Of a stretch of DNA of 47,944 nt, positions 39,997-47,072 are shown piece by piece. Every line of letters begins with the position of its first letter. Within the stretch, counting starts at the first letter, position 1. Source of the DNA: a virus; the IMG/VR virus record IMGVR_UViG_3300005471_000006, positions 1 to 47,944 of that record; one strand, written 5' to 3'. Under the pieces are notes generated by a model, which saw only the letters and a program-made list of their open reading frames with translations, did not search any database and was not told the origin of the DNA. The position numbers and the translations under genes are program-made.

Positions 39997-41040
39997 TCAG
40001 ATGCTGACCGTGCCGGTGGTCACGGGCGTGGCTTCGGTCGTGAGCTGATCCACGGTGCGGACCGGGATGCCGAGGAACATCGTCACGGGCTTGCCCGCGA
40101 CGGTCTCCACGGTGAGCTGCGAGCTGGCCTTGTTGAGCGCCATGATGTGCAGCGCGTACGCGATGGTGCGGTTGCAGTAGTAGGCGAGCCGCACGCCCGA
40201 CGTGTTCTTCGGAAGCTTGTGGAACGCCAGCACCATCATGTTGAGCAGGAACGTGCTGTAGTCGGTGAGTTCCTGGTCGCCCGTGAGGCCCACGGCGTCG
40301 GCCTTGCTGATGTTGGCGATGCGGATCGCGTAGCGCCAGTCGCGCACGCTCAGGCCGCAGGTCCACTCGTACCACTCGATGTAGGCGCGCAGGGCCGAGG
40401 TCGATGCGCCGAGCGTGGTGCTCGTCTGCCACATCTTCTCGCCCTTGTCCTCGACGACTAGGCCCGCCTGCCCGCCCTTCATGTAGATGCCTGCGACGGC
40501 GCGGGGGCCGTGGCCGATCAGCCACATGCTGAAGTTGTCTGTGCTCGACCCACCCGCGTCGATCATCGACGGGCCGGTGAGGCCGTCGAGGTCGTTGTAG
40601 CGCGGCGACAGGCCGGTGAAGTCCGACGGCGTGGTGATCGAGTTGCCGTAGAAGAACAGGTTGGTGAACTTCTGGCCGAACGCCTCCATGAAGGCGGCGC
40701 GCTCGTTCATGCGGTAGCCGGCCGGGTTCGGGGCCGACTCGACCAGCACCTTGTCGATCACCGAGTACGCCTCAAGGATGGCGCAGCTATCGGTGAACTG
40801 ATCGGTCGTGCTCTTGCCGGGCGTGACGCCAGCATTGAGCTGGCGGCTCGTGACCGTCGGCAGCGACGTGCGCACCGTGGTGCGGTGGCCGGTCGGGAGG
40901 TTGCCCAGCTCCCAATACACGTCCGGGATCAGCTCGTTGGCCTGATTCAGCATCTCGATGGGCGTGGCCTGAGTGCCATCGGGATTCGTCTGGCTGTTGA
41001 GGTCCAGAAGGGTCGGTACGCCAGCGGCGAGAACGGCCAT
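39997..41040 (-). CDS. Major capsid protein, HK97-fold, BPP-1-like (347 aa)
   Basis: Begins MAVLAAGVPTLLDLNSQTNP. Features such as LGNLPTGHRTTVRTSLPTV, AFMEAFGQKFTNLFFYGN and VVEDKGEKMW are usual for the major capsid protein group of BPP-1-like podoviruses, which build T=7 shells with an HK97 fold. The length is right and there is no separate delta domain, in keeping with a separate scaffold gene upstream. GGAG lies about 9 nt before ATG 41040. Confidence 0.87.
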   Translation of the reverse strand: MAVLAAGVPTLLDLNSQTNPDGTQATPIEMLNQANELIPDVYWELGNLPTGHRTTVRTSLPTVTSRQLNAGVTPGKSTTDQFTDSCAILEAYSVIDKVLVESAPNPAGYRMNERAAFMEAFGQKFTNLFFYGNSITTPSDFTGLSPRYNDLDGLTGPSMIDAGGSSTDNFSMWLIGHGPRAVAGIYMKGGQAGLVVEDKGEKMWQTSTTLGASTSALRAYIEWYEWTCGLSVRDWRYAIRIANISKADAVGLTGDQELTDYSTFLLNMMVLAFHKLPKNTSGVRLAYYCNRTIAYALHIMALNKASSQLTVETVAGKPVTMFLGIPVRTVDQLTTEATPVTTGTVSI

Positions 41041-41060
41041 GTCGGTTTACTCCGGTGCGA

Positions 41061-41654
41061 TCAAATGCCGGGGGTCCGCTCGTGAGCGGGCCACAGGGCG
41101 GGGGAGTTGGGGAACTCGCGCTTGGCAAGGGATGGCGTGACGGGTGTCGCCGGGCCGGTGCGCGCCATGGGCGCCTCGCGGCCCGCCTTGGCGAGCTTCG
41201 CGAAGCCATCGAACACGTTGCGGTCGAAGATCACGCCCGTGGACTTCATCCACTCCGCGACCTTGTCTCCGAACGTCTGGCGCACGAACGAAGTCACCGA
41301 GACATCCAGATCGTGCAGCGTGTCGGGCGTGTACGCCGCGCGCAGGTTGGACAGCGCGGTCTCGCGCCACGAAGCGAACTCGGCCTTCTCGGCGGCGGCG
41401 CGCTGCGCGTCACGCGCGAGCACGGCCTGCGCAGCCTCGGGCGAGACCTTGTTGGTGCGCGCCCACTCCACCGTGGCCTCGACGTGCTTGTCGTCGATGC
41501 CCTCGGGAGCGGTCAGCTTGTATTCGGCTGGAGCCACCGGCGCGGGCGCGGCCGGAGCCGGCGTGCCGAGCAGGGTGTCAGGCGCGGGCGCAGCGGGAGC
41601 TGGCGCTTCGGCCGCAGGAGCGGCGGGCGCAGCAGGAGTCACAGCCTTGGTCAT
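41061..41654 (-). CDS. Capsid scaffolding protein (197 aa)
   Basis: Ala/Pro-rich flexible N-terminus (AAPAAPAAEAPAPAAP...), a middle with VEATVEWARTNKVSPEAAQAV and helical WRETALSNLRAAYTP, and a conserved-looking end. This is the standard composition of phage scaffolds that assist prohead assembly and then leave. Located just before the major capsid gene. Its ribosome-binding site GGAGG (41661-41665) adjoins a strong hairpin (41664-41686). Confidence 0.8.
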   Translation of the reverse strand: MTKAVTPAAPAAPAAEAPAPAAPAPDTLLGTPAPAAPAPVAPAEYKLTAPEGIDDKHVEATVEWARTNKVSPEAAQAVLARDAQRAAAEKAEFASWRETALSNLRAAYTPDTLHDLDVSVTSFVRQTFGDKVAEWMKSTGVIFDRNVFDGFAKLAKAGREAPMARTGPATPVTPSLAKREFPNSPALWPAHERTPGI

Positions 41655-41660
41655 CGGGCA

Positions 41661-41686
41661 CCTCCGCGCGGTTCTTTCCCGCGCGG
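41661..41686 (-). promoter_or_regulatory. Scaffold ribosome-binding site abutting an 8-bp hairpin
   Basis: CCGCGCGG (41664-41671) and CCGCGCGG (41679-41686) are self-complementary arms around a 7-nt loop. On the minus-strand mRNA the 3' arm overlaps the first two bases of GGAGG (complement 41661-41665) for the scaffold start at 41654. Folding could restrict ribosome access and tune scaffold yield. Confidence 0.5.
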
Positions 41687-41708
41687 GCGCCCCTTGAAGC
41701 GATTTCGG

Positions 41709-41927
41709 CTAGTCCTGCAAGGCCCGCAGCAGAAGATTTCGCAGAAATCCGGGCGCGGTCACGTTCTCGCTGGCGGCCTTGGTCTGGAGTTCGTGCATCT
41801 GCGCGGCCGTGAGTCGCACGGTCACGAGCGCACCCAGCTTCTCGGGACGCTCGTCGCCGTGCCGCACGCGCTGGTAGCCGCCGTCGGCAGCCGGCGGCAT
41901 GAGCGTGGTTTTCTCGCGCTCGCTCAC
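41709..41927 (-). CDS. Ribbon-helix-helix-like small protein (72 aa)
   Basis: GTG 41927 overlaps the previous stop. The C-terminal part ALVTVRLTAAQMHELQTKAA then VTAPGFLRNLLLRAL matches a ribbon-helix-helix fold: one strand, helix A, turn, helix B. Such proteins bind DNA as dimers. It lies in the virion gene block just before the scaffold and might regulate late genes, or be a structural remnant. Confidence 0.62.
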   Translation of the reverse strand: MSEREKTTLMPPAADGGYQRVRHGDERPEKLGALVTVRLTAAQMHELQTKAASENVTAPGFLRNLLLRALQD

Positions 41928-42277
41928 GGAAGTTGCGCGGCCTGCGCGGCCATCATCTTGGCCCGCTGTTGGGTTTCGGCGTCCGCGCGGTCGAGTGTCA
42001 TTTCGGCCACCAACCCAGCATAGAGCGCCGGGTCGGCGGCGTCGCACAGGGACTTGAAGGCGATCCCGATGCTGCGCTGGCCCTCGCGCTGGGGTGAGTC
42101 CGACGCACCCTCCAAGTCGGCCCAGAACATGAGCCACTTGAGGAAGTGCCGGCCGACTGCGTCGGCGCCAAGCCGCCGCACCGAGTCCTCGTCGCGGAGT
42201 TGCGTGAGGTCAGCGGCTGCGTGGCCGTTGTCCTCGGCGGCGATGGGAGTCGGTGGTGCTGCTGGGATCAATCCCAC
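41924..42277 (-). CDS. Hypothetical virion-region protein (117 aa)
   Basis: Helical C-terminal part (FKSLCDAADPALYAGLVAEMTLDRADAETQ) and Trp-rich middle (FLKWLMFWADLEGA). The start is uncertain: GTG 42277 or TTG 42271, the latter overlapping the previous stop as TTGA. Longer frames upstream are shadows. No family is recognised. It sits between a beta-rich virion protein and the RHH protein. Confidence 0.6.
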   Translation of the reverse strand: MGLIPAAPPTPIAAEDNGHAAADLTQLRDEDSVRRLGADAVGRHFLKWLMFWADLEGASDSPQREGQRSIGIAFKSLCDAADPALYAGLVAEMTLDRADAETQQRAKMMAAQAAQLP

Positions 42278-42708
42278 GTCCAAACAAGGAGCACGTTCAG
42301 GCTCAGAATCGTAGCGCTCGTGGCCGCGCTCTCGCCGCTGATCAGCAGCACCGAACCGGCGGCTAGCGCATCCTTGCCGGCATTGACCACGGTGGTGCTC
42401 GACCACGGCGTCAGCCCGACGCCGGTGGCGGTGGCAGCGCTCGTGGCCGTCATGATCTCGCTGCCGGCGGTTTGGTTCGTCTTCCACGCCGTCACGCTCA
42501 CCGTCGGCGTGCCGACCTGCACCGAGCAGTGGCCGGCGCAGTAGATGCCGATGAGGTGCGCGGCGAACGGCATCGCCAGCCCGACCGTCGCGGTCACGGC
42601 CGAGCCGATCAGCCACACCTTCGTGGCCGTCAGCGCCTGCGATGGCACGTTGATCGGGTACATCCCGACCGTCCCGCTTCGCTGAGAGAGTAGCCCGCTG
42701 CCGCTCAT
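42268..42708 (-). CDS. Probable small virion protein, beta-rich (146 aa)
   Basis: Ser/Thr/Val/Ala-rich with strand patterns (VQVGTPTVSVTAWKTN, AGSVLLISGESAATSATIL) resembling the two neighbouring proteins at 42713 and 43334. All look like single beta-sandwich domains. It could be a head fibre or decoration protein. No enzyme motif. Confidence 0.65.
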   Translation of the reverse strand: MSGSGLLSQRSGTVGMYPINVPSQALTATKVWLIGSAVTATVGLAMPFAAHLIGIYCAGHCSVQVGTPTVSVTAWKTNQTAGSEIMTATSAATATGVGLTPWSSTTVVNAGKDALAAGSVLLISGESAATSATILSLNVLLVWTWD

Positions 42709-42712
42709 GGGA

Positions 42713-43039
42713 TTACCCCAGCGCCGAGACGAGGAGCTTCGTGCTGGCCGTTGGCGTCGTGCCGCCGGCTAGCTTGCGCACGTACAGCGTCGTGTTGATG
42801 AAGCCGGCCGAGAAGTCGAGGACTGCCGTGTGCGGCGTGCCCATCCAGTAGAACGCCGCCGTATTTCCCGTCCCGGCGACGAAGCCGAACTCCAGGTCCT
42901 GATCGCACGTCGATTCGATCAGGAGCTTCAGGACGGGCTGTGCGTCCGTCCCGGCGATGGTGGCAACCCACGTCGTGCCGGAGAACGACGAGCAGTCGGC
43001 GTTGCGGTAGGGCGTGATGATGTCGGGGGCGCGGGCCAT
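42713..43039 (-). CDS. Probable small virion protein (108 aa)
   Basis: Starts MARAPDIITPYRNADCSSFS with AGGAG upstream. Beta-rich (DLEFGFVAGTGNTAAFYWMG, HTAVLDFSAGFINTTLYV), similar in character to its neighbours. Probably a virion surface protein; family unknown. Confidence 0.65.
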   Translation of the reverse strand: MARAPDIITPYRNADCSSFSGTTWVATIAGTDAQPVLKLLIESTCDQDLEFGFVAGTGNTAAFYWMGTPHTAVLDFSAGFINTTLYVRKLAGGTTPTASTKLLVSALG

Positions 43040-43050
43040 GGATCAGGCTC

Positions 43051-43263
43051 CTAGAGCGCGGCGAAGATGCCGGTCATCTCAACCAGCGCGGTCTTCTCCG
43101 CGGCGATGGCGGTCAGCGTGTTGTCGATGAGGTCCTTTGTGTCCTGTGACGCGGCGCTCATCTGCACGCGCAGCGTGTGCCAGAAGACGCGCTTGTCTTC
43201 GAGGCCGTGAATCGCAACCGCCAAGGCGAGCTTGGCATCGGCAAGACTGAGGTCCGGGTTCAT
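43051..43263 (-). CDS. Small helical protein in capsid block (70 aa)
   Basis: ATG 43263 with GGGAG just upstream. Helical hairpin: DLSLADAKLALAVAIHGLED and a second helix DLIDNTLTAIAAEKTALVE. No family is recognised. Perhaps a head-associated or chaperone-like protein. Confidence 0.65.
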   Translation of the reverse strand: MNPDLSLADAKLALAVAIHGLEDKRVFWHTLRVQMSAASQDTKDLIDNTLTAIAAEKTALVEMTGIFAAL

Positions 43264-43268
43264 GCTCC

Positions 43269-43337
43269 CTATCTCCCTGCGCCAGCGGTGGCCAGCGCGT
43301 CCAGTGCGGTCCGGTTTGTGGCAGTTGGTGTTGTCAC
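43269..43337 (-). CDS. 22-aa peptide resembling the portal C-terminus
   Basis: GTG 43337 overlaps the stop of the preceding gene, and the frame ends at TAG (43269-43271). Its last residues RTALDALATAGAGR match the portal end SALDALAQAGAGG at 9 of 11 aligned positions in the core, with related codons. Either a translated micro-gene or the remnant of a local duplication. Confidence 0.4.
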   Translation of the reverse strand: MTTPTATNRTALDALATAGAGR

Positions 43338-43762
43338 GACCTGAACACTAGCCCCCATACCTGCGCGGTGATGATCAGCGTGCCAGCCGCGGCGGTGAGC
43401 GTCGCGCTCATGGTTAGGAACTTCGCGGCCGAGATGCAGTCGATGTCGTATGGCGCAGAGATGTAGCCAGTCTCAACGCGCGTGAGGGCGTCCGTGATGA
43501 CCAGCGCGCCGAACTGAGCGGCGAGACTGGTTCCACCCTCGGAGAGAAATACGGTTGCAGTGTCGCCTGCGCCGGCAAAGTTGTCGGATCGCACGCAGAT
43601 GTATTTCACGCGCGCGATGTACCCCGTAGGCAAATAGGCCCGCTGGGACGTGTCGCCGGGGCCGGGCGTTGTGAGCGCAGTCGTTGCGTTCTGCGCGCAC
43701 GACGCCCCGAAGCTGGCGATCAGCGCCATGTGGTCGAACGTCTCGGGCGGGAATACGGTCAC
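43334..43762 (-). CDS. Probable small virion protein, beta-rich (142 aa)
   Basis: GTG 43762 has GGAGG 5 nt upstream, inside the end of the portal gene. Beta pattern (GYIARVKYICVRSDNF, ATVFLSEGGTSLAAQ, TLIITAQVWGLVF). Similar in build to the proteins at 42268 and 42713, so it may belong to a small paralogous set. Likely head decoration or fibre; family unknown. Confidence 0.66.
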   Translation of the reverse strand: MTVFPPETFDHMALIASFGASCAQNATTALTTPGPGDTSQRAYLPTGYIARVKYICVRSDNFAGAGDTATVFLSEGGTSLAAQFGALVITDALTRVETGYISAPYDIDCISAAKFLTMSATLTAAAGTLIITAQVWGLVFRS

Positions 43763-43763
43763 G

Positions 43764-45551
43764 TCAGCCTCCAGCGCCGGCCTGCGCCAGCGCGTCGAGT
43801 GCGGAATCCTGATTCAGTTTGGTTTCGGACAGCTTCTTCGCGGCGTCGGCCATCTGCGGCGCGGCGGCTGCGGCCTGCTGGGCTGCCATCTGCTGCGCGC
43901 GCGCGTCGCGCACCTGCGCGGTCTCTTCGGGCGAGCGCGTGCCCTTGGGCGGCACACCAGTCGCCTGCGCATGCTCGCGGATCACCTCGTCGGCGTCCGT
44001 GTTGTCGAGCGCCGGCTGGCCGTACATGCCGGCCATCTGCCCGACGAACAGCATGTGTCGCTCAAGCGCCGTGACGCCGATGGACTTCTGGGCCTGCGCC
44101 ATCGTCGAGATGAGCTGCACGCGCAGCGCCCTGCCCTGCAACTCGGGCGGCGGCGCCGGCAGCAACTCGGAGTCGCGGCCGACCGCCCAATCCGCCGCGG
44201 AGCGCCGAGCCATGATGCCGAAGATGCGGTCAATGGCCGGCACATGGAAGTCGTCCGACTGCCGCGTGACGACGGGGCCGAGCATGCCGTACTGCTCGTC
44301 GCGCGTCTGGTAAATCTCAGCAGCGGTCGCGCGCTGATTGCGCTCGTCGGACAGGATCGGCGCCATGATGTCCGCATAGAAACCCTGCCGGATGCGCCAG
44401 CGGATCTGCTCCATCTTGGCCTCGATCTGGTCGAAGCGCACGCGCACCTCGTTCATCGGTTGGAGCGATGGCTTCTGTCCGGCTTGGACGCCGTCCTCGA
44501 CGTTGACCGCGCCCGGTGTCGCGTACACGGTCTTGTTGCGCCACGACGGTCCGCCGACCAGCGTGGGCGAGACTTCCTTGCGGTAGGCGTTGAGCGTCTG
44601 CCGCTCCATCTCCTGGAGCATGAGCGCGTCGCCCAGCGTAGCGAAGCCGGGCGCGCAGTTGCCCCACACCTCGCCCGCCGCGAGCGGACCCCAACGCGGC
44701 GCCGCGACGGGGAAGTCGTCGTATCCGCCCTCGCGCAGCAGTTGCTTGTCGTCCAGCGGGCTGGACGGTTCCCAATAGCACTCGGCAAAACGCTTCTTCG
44801 TCGCGTCGTACTCGGAGCGCTGCGTGTCCCAGCCGTCATTCGGGTAGATCATGTGGCGCACGGTGAACTTCGCCGTCTCGTTCTTGTCCGTGATCGCCCG
44901 CTTGGCCTGCGCGGAAAGCTGGTCGTACCCGAACGCTTCCGCGAGGTTGCCGGCCGTATCCTGCCACTCGCGCGCGAAGTGGTTGACGCGCCGCCGGCTG
45001 TCCTGCGCGATGGCGTAGGAGCCGATGGCGTGCGTCTCGCAGCGGATGACGGTCTCGGCGTCCTCCTCGATGGACATGGCCGCCGTGGCGAACAGCCCGC
45101 AGTCCCAATACAGCGTCTCGGCCTCGGTGTAGAAGTTGGACCGCTCCATCACCATGAGCACGGCGTCGCGCACGTCGGACAGCCAGCGCTTCACGGACGC
45201 CATGCCGTCCAGCGTCGCGTCCATCGTCGTCAGCGCGAACCACTGGCTGTAGGGCGACGACAGCTTGGACATGAAGCCCGCCGCCATCGTGCGGCTCGCG
45301 CGGAACGCCTCGTTGTCGAGGATCGCGCCGAAGGCGGGCGCGGGCTGGCTGGTCACGCACCACTTCGGCCGCGACGGGAGCACGGTCTGCCCGATGAGCG
45401 CCCACTTCGTGCGCAGCGGGGACATCTCCTGCCACAGCGCGCCGTGGAGCTTGTCGAGCCGCTGACGCTTGCTCAGTCCCGACGTATCGGGCGGCTTCTT
45501 GCCGGTGCCGTTCGACGCGGCGGTGCTCGGCTCGGCGTAGGCTGTCGCCAC
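43764..45551 (-). CDS. Portal (head-tail connecting) protein, T7-type (595 aa)
   Basis: Twelve-subunit ring at the capsid vertex through which DNA enters and leaves. Features of the podovirus head-tail connecting family: SRTMAAGFMSKLSSPYSQWFAL, YWDCGLFATAAMSIEED, CETHAIGSYAIAQDSRRRV, HMIYPNDGW, and NEVRVRFDQIEAKMEQIRWR (near residue 390), plus a long Gln/Ala-rich C-terminal helix. Length is in the family range. Start chosen at GTG 45551 (AAGG 6 nt upstream); TTG 45557 or a longer frame to 45629 would be alternatives, but the latter crosses a hairpin region. Confidence 0.9.
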   Translation of the reverse strand: MATAYAEPSTAASNGTGKKPPDTSGLSKRQRLDKLHGALWQEMSPLRTKWALIGQTVLPSRPKWCVTSQPAPAFGAILDNEAFRASRTMAAGFMSKLSSPYSQWFALTTMDATLDGMASVKRWLSDVRDAVLMVMERSNFYTEAETLYWDCGLFATAAMSIEEDAETVIRCETHAIGSYAIAQDSRRRVNHFAREWQDTAGNLAEAFGYDQLSAQAKRAITDKNETAKFTVRHMIYPNDGWDTQRSEYDATKKRFAECYWEPSSPLDDKQLLREGGYDDFPVAAPRWGPLAAGEVWGNCAPGFATLGDALMLQEMERQTLNAYRKEVSPTLVGGPSWRNKTVYATPGAVNVEDGVQAGQKPSLQPMNEVRVRFDQIEAKMEQIRWRIRQGFYADIMAPILSDERNQRATAAEIYQTRDEQYGMLGPVVTRQSDDFHVPAIDRIFGIMARRSAADWAVGRDSELLPAPPPELQGRALRVQLISTMAQAQKSIGVTALERHMLFVGQMAGMYGQPALDNTDADEVIREHAQATGVPPKGTRSPEETAQVRDARAQQMAAQQAAAAAPQMADAAKKLSETKLNQDSALDALAQAGAGG

Positions 45552-45595
45552 CGCCAACCTTGAAACGATTTCTTCGCCCAGCGCAAGCGAAAAGC

Positions 45596-45627
45596 GGCCC
45601 GCGCGTGCCGGGCAGACACCGCGGGCC
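45596..45627 (-). terminator. Terminator-like hairpin before the portal gene
   Basis: Arms GGCCCGCG (45596-45603) and CGCGGGCC (45620-45627) around 16 nt. On the minus strand the hairpin is followed by GCTTTTCGC. It lies in the 141-bp gap between the gene at 45693 and the portal start, and no gene was found there. This may reduce read-through or mark an mRNA processing site in the late unit. Confidence 0.5.
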
Positions 45628-45692
45628 ATGGCACGGCGGCGGGCGATACCGGGAAAGGGGAAGTGCCGCAGGCTCGCGCGTGCGGTCTTAGG

Positions 45693-45980
45693 CTAACCCG
45701 ACGAGCCGATTAGCTTCCAAAGGTTCTTCGGGCCGGCGCTGCCAAGTCCTTTTCCGCCCGTCAGCATCGTGTCGCTCGCCCCGTACGCGCCGATGGCCGC
45801 CTCCTTCGCGTGCTGCGCGGCGAGGCTGATATCCACGCTGGGGTCAGGCACCACCGGCGGCTTCTTCAGGCGCGGGAACTTCGGTGCGTCGGGCTGGATG
45901 TGCTTGAGCGGGTCCTTCACGTTCTTGATGAGCGCGGGCAGGCTCAAGTAGCCCTTGGCGGCGCCGGCTGGGTCGCACAT
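45693..45980 (-). CDS. Hypothetical MCDP-type protein upstream of portal (95 aa)
   Basis: Starts at ATG 45980 (MCDPAGAAKGYLSLPALIKN) with GGAGG 4 nt upstream. A Pro/Lys-rich middle (DAPKFPRLKKPPVVPDPSV) precedes a conserved-looking C-terminus, GAYGASDTMLTGGKGLGSAG. The TMLTGG.GLGSAG tail is seen in small proteins near portal genes of podoviruses, function unknown to me. Confidence 0.66.
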   Translation of the reverse strand: MCDPAGAAKGYLSLPALIKNVKDPLKHIQPDAPKFPRLKKPPVVPDPSVDISLAAQHAKEAAIGAYGASDTMLTGGKGLGSAGPKNLWKLIGSSG

Positions 45981-45993
45981 ATGGCCTCCGACG

Positions 45994-46467
45994 CTACGCC
46001 ACGGGCGCCGGCACTTCAAGGCGCTTCCGGTAGCACCGGCCCACTTCGACCCACCCAGCGCGCGTGTACGTCACGCAGGCGGCCTCGGACGGGTCACCGA
46101 GGCTCGTGCCGGACGTGAAGCTCCGCGCCCCTGCGTCGCGCGCGTGGGCCTCGGCAACGGCCAGCAGGCGGGACGAGTGCCCAGCGCCGCGGTACTCCGG
46201 CGCGACGTACAGCGCCAGTTCGCTCGCGGTCGGCACGCCGCTCCACGAGTCGGGCGCCACGAGGTAGGCCATGAAGCCCGCCACCGCGCCGCCCTCGATG
46301 TCCACCACCAGCAGCGTCCCGGCCGCGACCAGCCGGTAGGCCACAGTCGCCACCCGCTCGGCGTCCAGCGGCACGTCGCGCAGGGCGGGGGCGGCGGACC
46401 ACATGCGCTGGGCAAGGCGCAGCACGGGGGCGATGTCGGCGTCGGTCGCGCGGCGGATGATCGTCAC
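45994..46467 (-). CDS. GNAT-family N-acetyltransferase (157 aa)
   Basis: Acetyl-CoA-dependent acetyltransferase fold. Motif A is LALYVAPEYRGAGHSSRLLAV (about residues 75-95) with the RGxG pyrophosphate loop; the N-terminal strand is TIIRRATDADIAPVLRLA, and motif B is near YTRAGWVEVGRCYRKRL. Full-length single domain. GTG 46467 overlaps the previous stop. Similar genes occur next to portal genes in several podoviruses; the substrate is unknown, perhaps a virion or host protein. Confidence 0.82.
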   Translation of the reverse strand: MTIIRRATDADIAPVLRLAQRMWSAAPALRDVPLDAERVATVAYRLVAAGTLLVVDIEGGAVAGFMAYLVAPDSWSGVPTASELALYVAPEYRGAGHSSRLLAVAEAHARDAGARSFTSGTSLGDPSEAACVTYTRAGWVEVGRCYRKRLEVPAPVA

Positions 46468-46916
46468 GTCGCCGGCTCCGCCGCGTGCCCGTTGGCCGGC
46501 GGCTCGTCCTCCAGCAGCCGCAAGCCCTGCGGCGGCCGATCCGGCGTGTCGAAGTCCGGGATCTTGTCCGCCTCGCTCGTCACCGCAGGCTGGCTGCGCT
46601 TCAAGATCGTGCGCAGCTCCGCCTGCGCGCGCGCCAGCACGCGACCCACCGCGCACACCTGCACGTCCGCCGGGTTCGGCGGCGCGAGCGCGACAGCAGC
46701 CTCCCAGCGGTCGATCTGCCCGCCGAGGTCCGGCAGGCCCTCCATGACGCCCATGTTCGCGATGGCCACGCCCGCGTGCAGGATCTGCATGTTGAGCGGC
46801 GGCATCTGCTGCTGCGGGGGCGGCACGGGCTGGACCGGCAGCGGGGCGCCGTTGCGGGCGGCCTCGGCCGCTTGCGCGAGGTGCTCGAAGCGGTGATTGC
46901 TGAAGTGATTCGTCAC
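46464..46916 (-). CDS. Hypothetical protein between terminase and acetyltransferase (150 aa)
   Basis: GTG 46916 has GGAGG 7 nt upstream. Pro/Gln-rich N-terminal region (LPVQPVPPPQQQMPPLNMQ), a helical centre (QIDRWEAAVALAPPN, VLARAQAELRTILKR) and an acidic tail. No family is recognised. Likely late-expressed and packaging or head associated by position. Confidence 0.66.
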   Translation of the reverse strand: MTNHFSNHRFEHLAQAAEAARNGAPLPVQPVPPPQQQMPPLNMQILHAGVAIANMGVMEGLPDLGGQIDRWEAAVALAPPNPADVQVCAVGRVLARAQAELRTILKRSQPAVTSEADKIPDFDTPDRPPQGLRLLEDEPPANGHAAEPAT

Positions 46917-46940
46917 GCGTTTCCTCCGTCGCAAACAAGG

Positions 46941-47072
46941 TCATACCAAGATTCCTTCACGGCCAGCCATCCGCTGGCCCACGCCCGCCGCCACCGCGCC
47001 GCTATCGAACGCGTTCCGGTGCGCGCGCCGCTCCGCCGCCAGCCCCTCCGGGATCGGCAGCACGCGGCTCAC
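46941..47072 (-). CDS. Small protein coupled to terminase (43 aa)
   Basis: GTG 47072 overlaps the terminase stop (GTGA), opening a 43-codon frame that ends at 46941. The product begins VSRVLPIPEGLAAERRAHRN and is basic. Supported by coupling and by filling the otherwise empty 152-bp gap after terminase. No function known. Confidence 0.5.
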   Translation of the reverse strand: MSRVLPIPEGLAAERRAHRNAFDSGAVAAGVGQRMAGREGILV

